Shown here piece after piece: positions 61,451 to 64,000 of a stretch of DNA of 64,000 bases. The first letter of the stretch is position 1. Each line of letters begins with the position of its first letter. The notes under the pieces are model-generated. The model had not been told where the DNA came from. It made no database searches and saw only the letters and a program-made list of their open reading frames with translations. A program made the translations under genes and the position numbers. Origin of the DNA: Pithys albifrons albifrons (lineage: Eukaryota; Chordata; Aves; Passeriformes; Thamnophilidae); contig NC_092459.1 of the NCBI RefSeq assembly GCF_047495875.1, forward strand, positions 23,793,795 through 23,857,794, in the 5' to 3' direction.

Positions 61451-64000
61451 GTAATACATTACAATAAATATCTATAAAAGGGGAAGAAAATTGGGGGGTT
61501 TTAGGTGAGTGGTCATGCTAGGATTGAACAAAAAAGACAGCCCTGCCTAGAGTTGAAGTGCCCTACTCCTTAACAAAACTAAGTGTGATTTTGTGCAGGT
61601 CTTGGCAGACTTGTCCATCTCTTTTCTCAGGCTACAATTTGATCACTTTCCAATCTGCTTTTCCTCTGCTAGGATGAAGACAGTAAACACTTCTGAAATG
61701 GTTATAAACTGTCCACTGTCTCTGCTGAGCAAATAAGCCATGGCATTGTGATGGTGCTCCGGAGCCGCAGTGGGACCCAAGCCATCAGCAGTGCCTTTGC
61801 ATGTAACAGCAGCAAAGGTGCCTTCCTCTTCCCTCTCATACCTTTGTTATCCACAAGCATGGATGACATCCTCAGGGTCACTCACCTACAAAATCACTTA
61901 GAAATAGGAAATGCCAAAAAGGGAGCAGGGAGAACTGTAAAGTAGGGGAAAGAGAAAAATTCTGAGATAAGGAAATGCTACTGCCCTGGAGGGACAGAGT
62001 CTTTTCTGTTCTGCTACAAAACTCCTGGCTGCTGCTTGTCCACTGACCTTCTTTCACATGGTGACGGTCTGGAAAGGTGTCATCTTTTGATACTTGTCTG
62101 AATATATTTAAGTCCAATGACCTAAGCTGCTGAGCACACAACAATTGCCACTGAAGGTATTAAAAGCCTCACTTAAGGTAAGCATATGAACTCTGGGAAA
62201 TATGTAAGGGTGTAAACAAGGGTTTTATCCAGCTAGGAGTCGATATCTGCACCTTGACTTCTAAAGCTGAGAAACAAACACTTGAATAACATCTTATTGT
62301 AAAGCAGATGTTTCAACTGGGTCTCAGGGGTTGCTTCTTGAAACTGTCTCTGTTCTCTTCACTGCCTTACAGAGAATGAAGGTGGCCAGCTCAGGCGTGA
62401 ATCCCTACAGTGAGGGCATTGAAATAAACCCCTGATGTTTGTTGTAAAAAGATGCAACAAACAAGGCTTGGGGCCTCACATGGAACAATGACACCAAAAA
62501 GTATTAATTTATGGATTACTGTTTTTTTTAGTCCCTAAATAATGGGGGAAGGCCTATAAAGACATGTCATCATGTGAACCTGCAGTTATTAACTGTGTCA
62601 TAGCAAATTTGCATAAAGTGATAGTGTCTGTAAAACCTTAATTCTACAATTTGTTAACTTTTAAATCCTTGACTTTTCAACCTGGCTGAATTCTCAGAAG
62701 AAATATCTGTGTAGTCATGGGGTTTCAGAAGGCAGACTGAAATGACAGAAATTTTCTCATGAGAAATTGTCTAGTGTGTGGTAGCTTAGGCCTAGACTAG
62801 GCCTTAGTTTCTTACAGTGGAGAATTGTTGTTATTTTTTACCCTTGAGTATATGTATATATTGTGCTGGGTTTGTTTCAATTTCTTCATTTTTTCCCCCC
62901 ATGTAAATATCCAATACATAAATATACTTGGCACTTTGCCAAGGTCAAACCACAACAGTGACAGAACTGTAGCCTTCCATCACACAGATCTTTGTCCCTT
63001 CAGCAGCAGAGTAACTGATAGCAGTACCAGACTGTTATCACTGGTTTACCAGCAGTGAAGAAGAATGAAAAGTGTCCTTTCCAAGGTGCTTTTTAACCCA
63101 CGGCTGATACCAGGTTTGGAAAATTGAATTTATGGTCTCCATGGTTAACACAAAGCTGCTTTGATGCTTAGAGATCCTTCTTGACTATATATATCATGGT
63201 CTTTTCCTCAATAGTCAGTCTTTCTTAGCTTATCTCAGGCTTACCAGCTACTCCTGGCTCTTTAGGCATCACTTGTCCCAACTTAGTCCTTCCATTGTGT
63301 CCTCATTGTACCTGGCATCAGGTGGCAGTATTGTCCTTGCTGTCTGGGTGCCAGAGCTGAGAGGGTTAGAGACAGCTGAAGATTTGAGTCTGTCCTGAGT
63401 TTTTGTTCTTGTGAAAAGAAACTTTGTAAGATTTTATACAAAAAGCATGACACTCTGCAATCTTTCCACATAATTTAGCTTGTAATGCTACCATGGAAGC
63501 AGTCTTTGCCCATTTCCATTGAGCTGTCTCTGTGTGATCTCTGTAAGGATGGGACAACAGGCATAGCAGCCAAAACACAGTGTATCTGGGGGCTCATATC
63601 TTAGATTTGTTTAAATATCAAGCTGTTCAAGTCAGGTAAGAAACAGAGCCAGTCTGCTCTGCCACTAACTTTCTTGCACATCCTAATCTGCTGTAGCACT
63701 GTGGGAAGAAAGCCAATGCAGTGAAAGAAAGAGTTCACAGCCCTGTTTCAGATTGTGCTAGACCACCCCAAAGGAGTAATTCCTGAAAGCTTTGTTTTAA
63801 ATGTTTCTTGTGCTGTGCTGCAAAAAACAGCTGCCAAACCATTTGCAGGCTTGGTGTTGCATAGTGAGCTTAAGCTGGGAAGGGGCAGATCATTTAATAG
63901 TGACACCACATAATTTGTTGTTACTGAAGTTCGTATTTATTCTATTAATAAAGAGTTTGGCATTAAAAATTTTCTGTAAATGAGGATAATTTATTAAGTG
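61451..64000. other. Intergenic, no gene seen
   Basis: Last 2.5 kb of the window. AT-rich, without recognisable genes or repeats. Frames are short and motif-free. Confidence 0.5.

Noticed and set aside
1..64000. CRISPR arrays, operons, insertion sequences, riboswitches or bacterial origins
   Set aside because: None seen. The sequence is vertebrate nuclear DNA with introns and CR1 elements.

Overview
The window comes from a bird nuclear genome, most likely a songbird (passerine). It is AT-rich with no operons, and its recognisable repeats are CR1 LINE fragments, several ending in the avian ATTCTATG-type 3' tail. It also carries a tRNA-Ile-headed SINE with a CR1-type tail and endogenous retroviral LTRs whose ends resemble LTRs common in passerines. 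The species cannot be fixed from the sequence alone.

The only protein-coding gene I can support is the 3' end of PRIM2 (DNA primase large subunit, p58) on the + strand. Its penultimate coding exon (5402-5470) and terminal coding exon (9754-9981) are both phase 0 and join in frame. The stop codon is at 9979-9981 and an AATAAA poly(A) signal lies at 10326-10331. Bases 1-5401 and 5471-9753 are PRIM2 introns, and the rest of the gene lies upstream of the window.

From about 10.35 kb to 64 kb I see no convincing gene. This is intergenic DNA with seven CR1 fragments, all on the + strand (27.5, 33.1, 45.7, 46.7, 50.0, 55.2 and 60.1 kb), two very old CR1 tails, two SINE or SINE-like pieces, one complete 600-bp solo LTR with a perfect 5-bp target duplication (49.36-49.96 kb) and one partial LTR (61.26-61.45 kb). 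Simple repeats include 61 uninterrupted CCCTT units (55.58-55.89 kb), a compound TA/TG tract at 50.4 kb, and two complementary low-complexity tracts at 32.5 and 36.5 kb. Several non-repetitive AT-rich segments, mainly 29-32 kb, look like candidate conserved non-coding elements, which only alignment can confirm.

I found no new multi-gene system. The observations most worth following up are the perfect CCCTT array, the precisely bounded solo LTR, the SINE with a likely LINE partner in the same window, the opposite CR1 orientation inside and outside PRIM2, and the conserved acidic C-terminal tail of PRIM2 behind a divergent polar linker.
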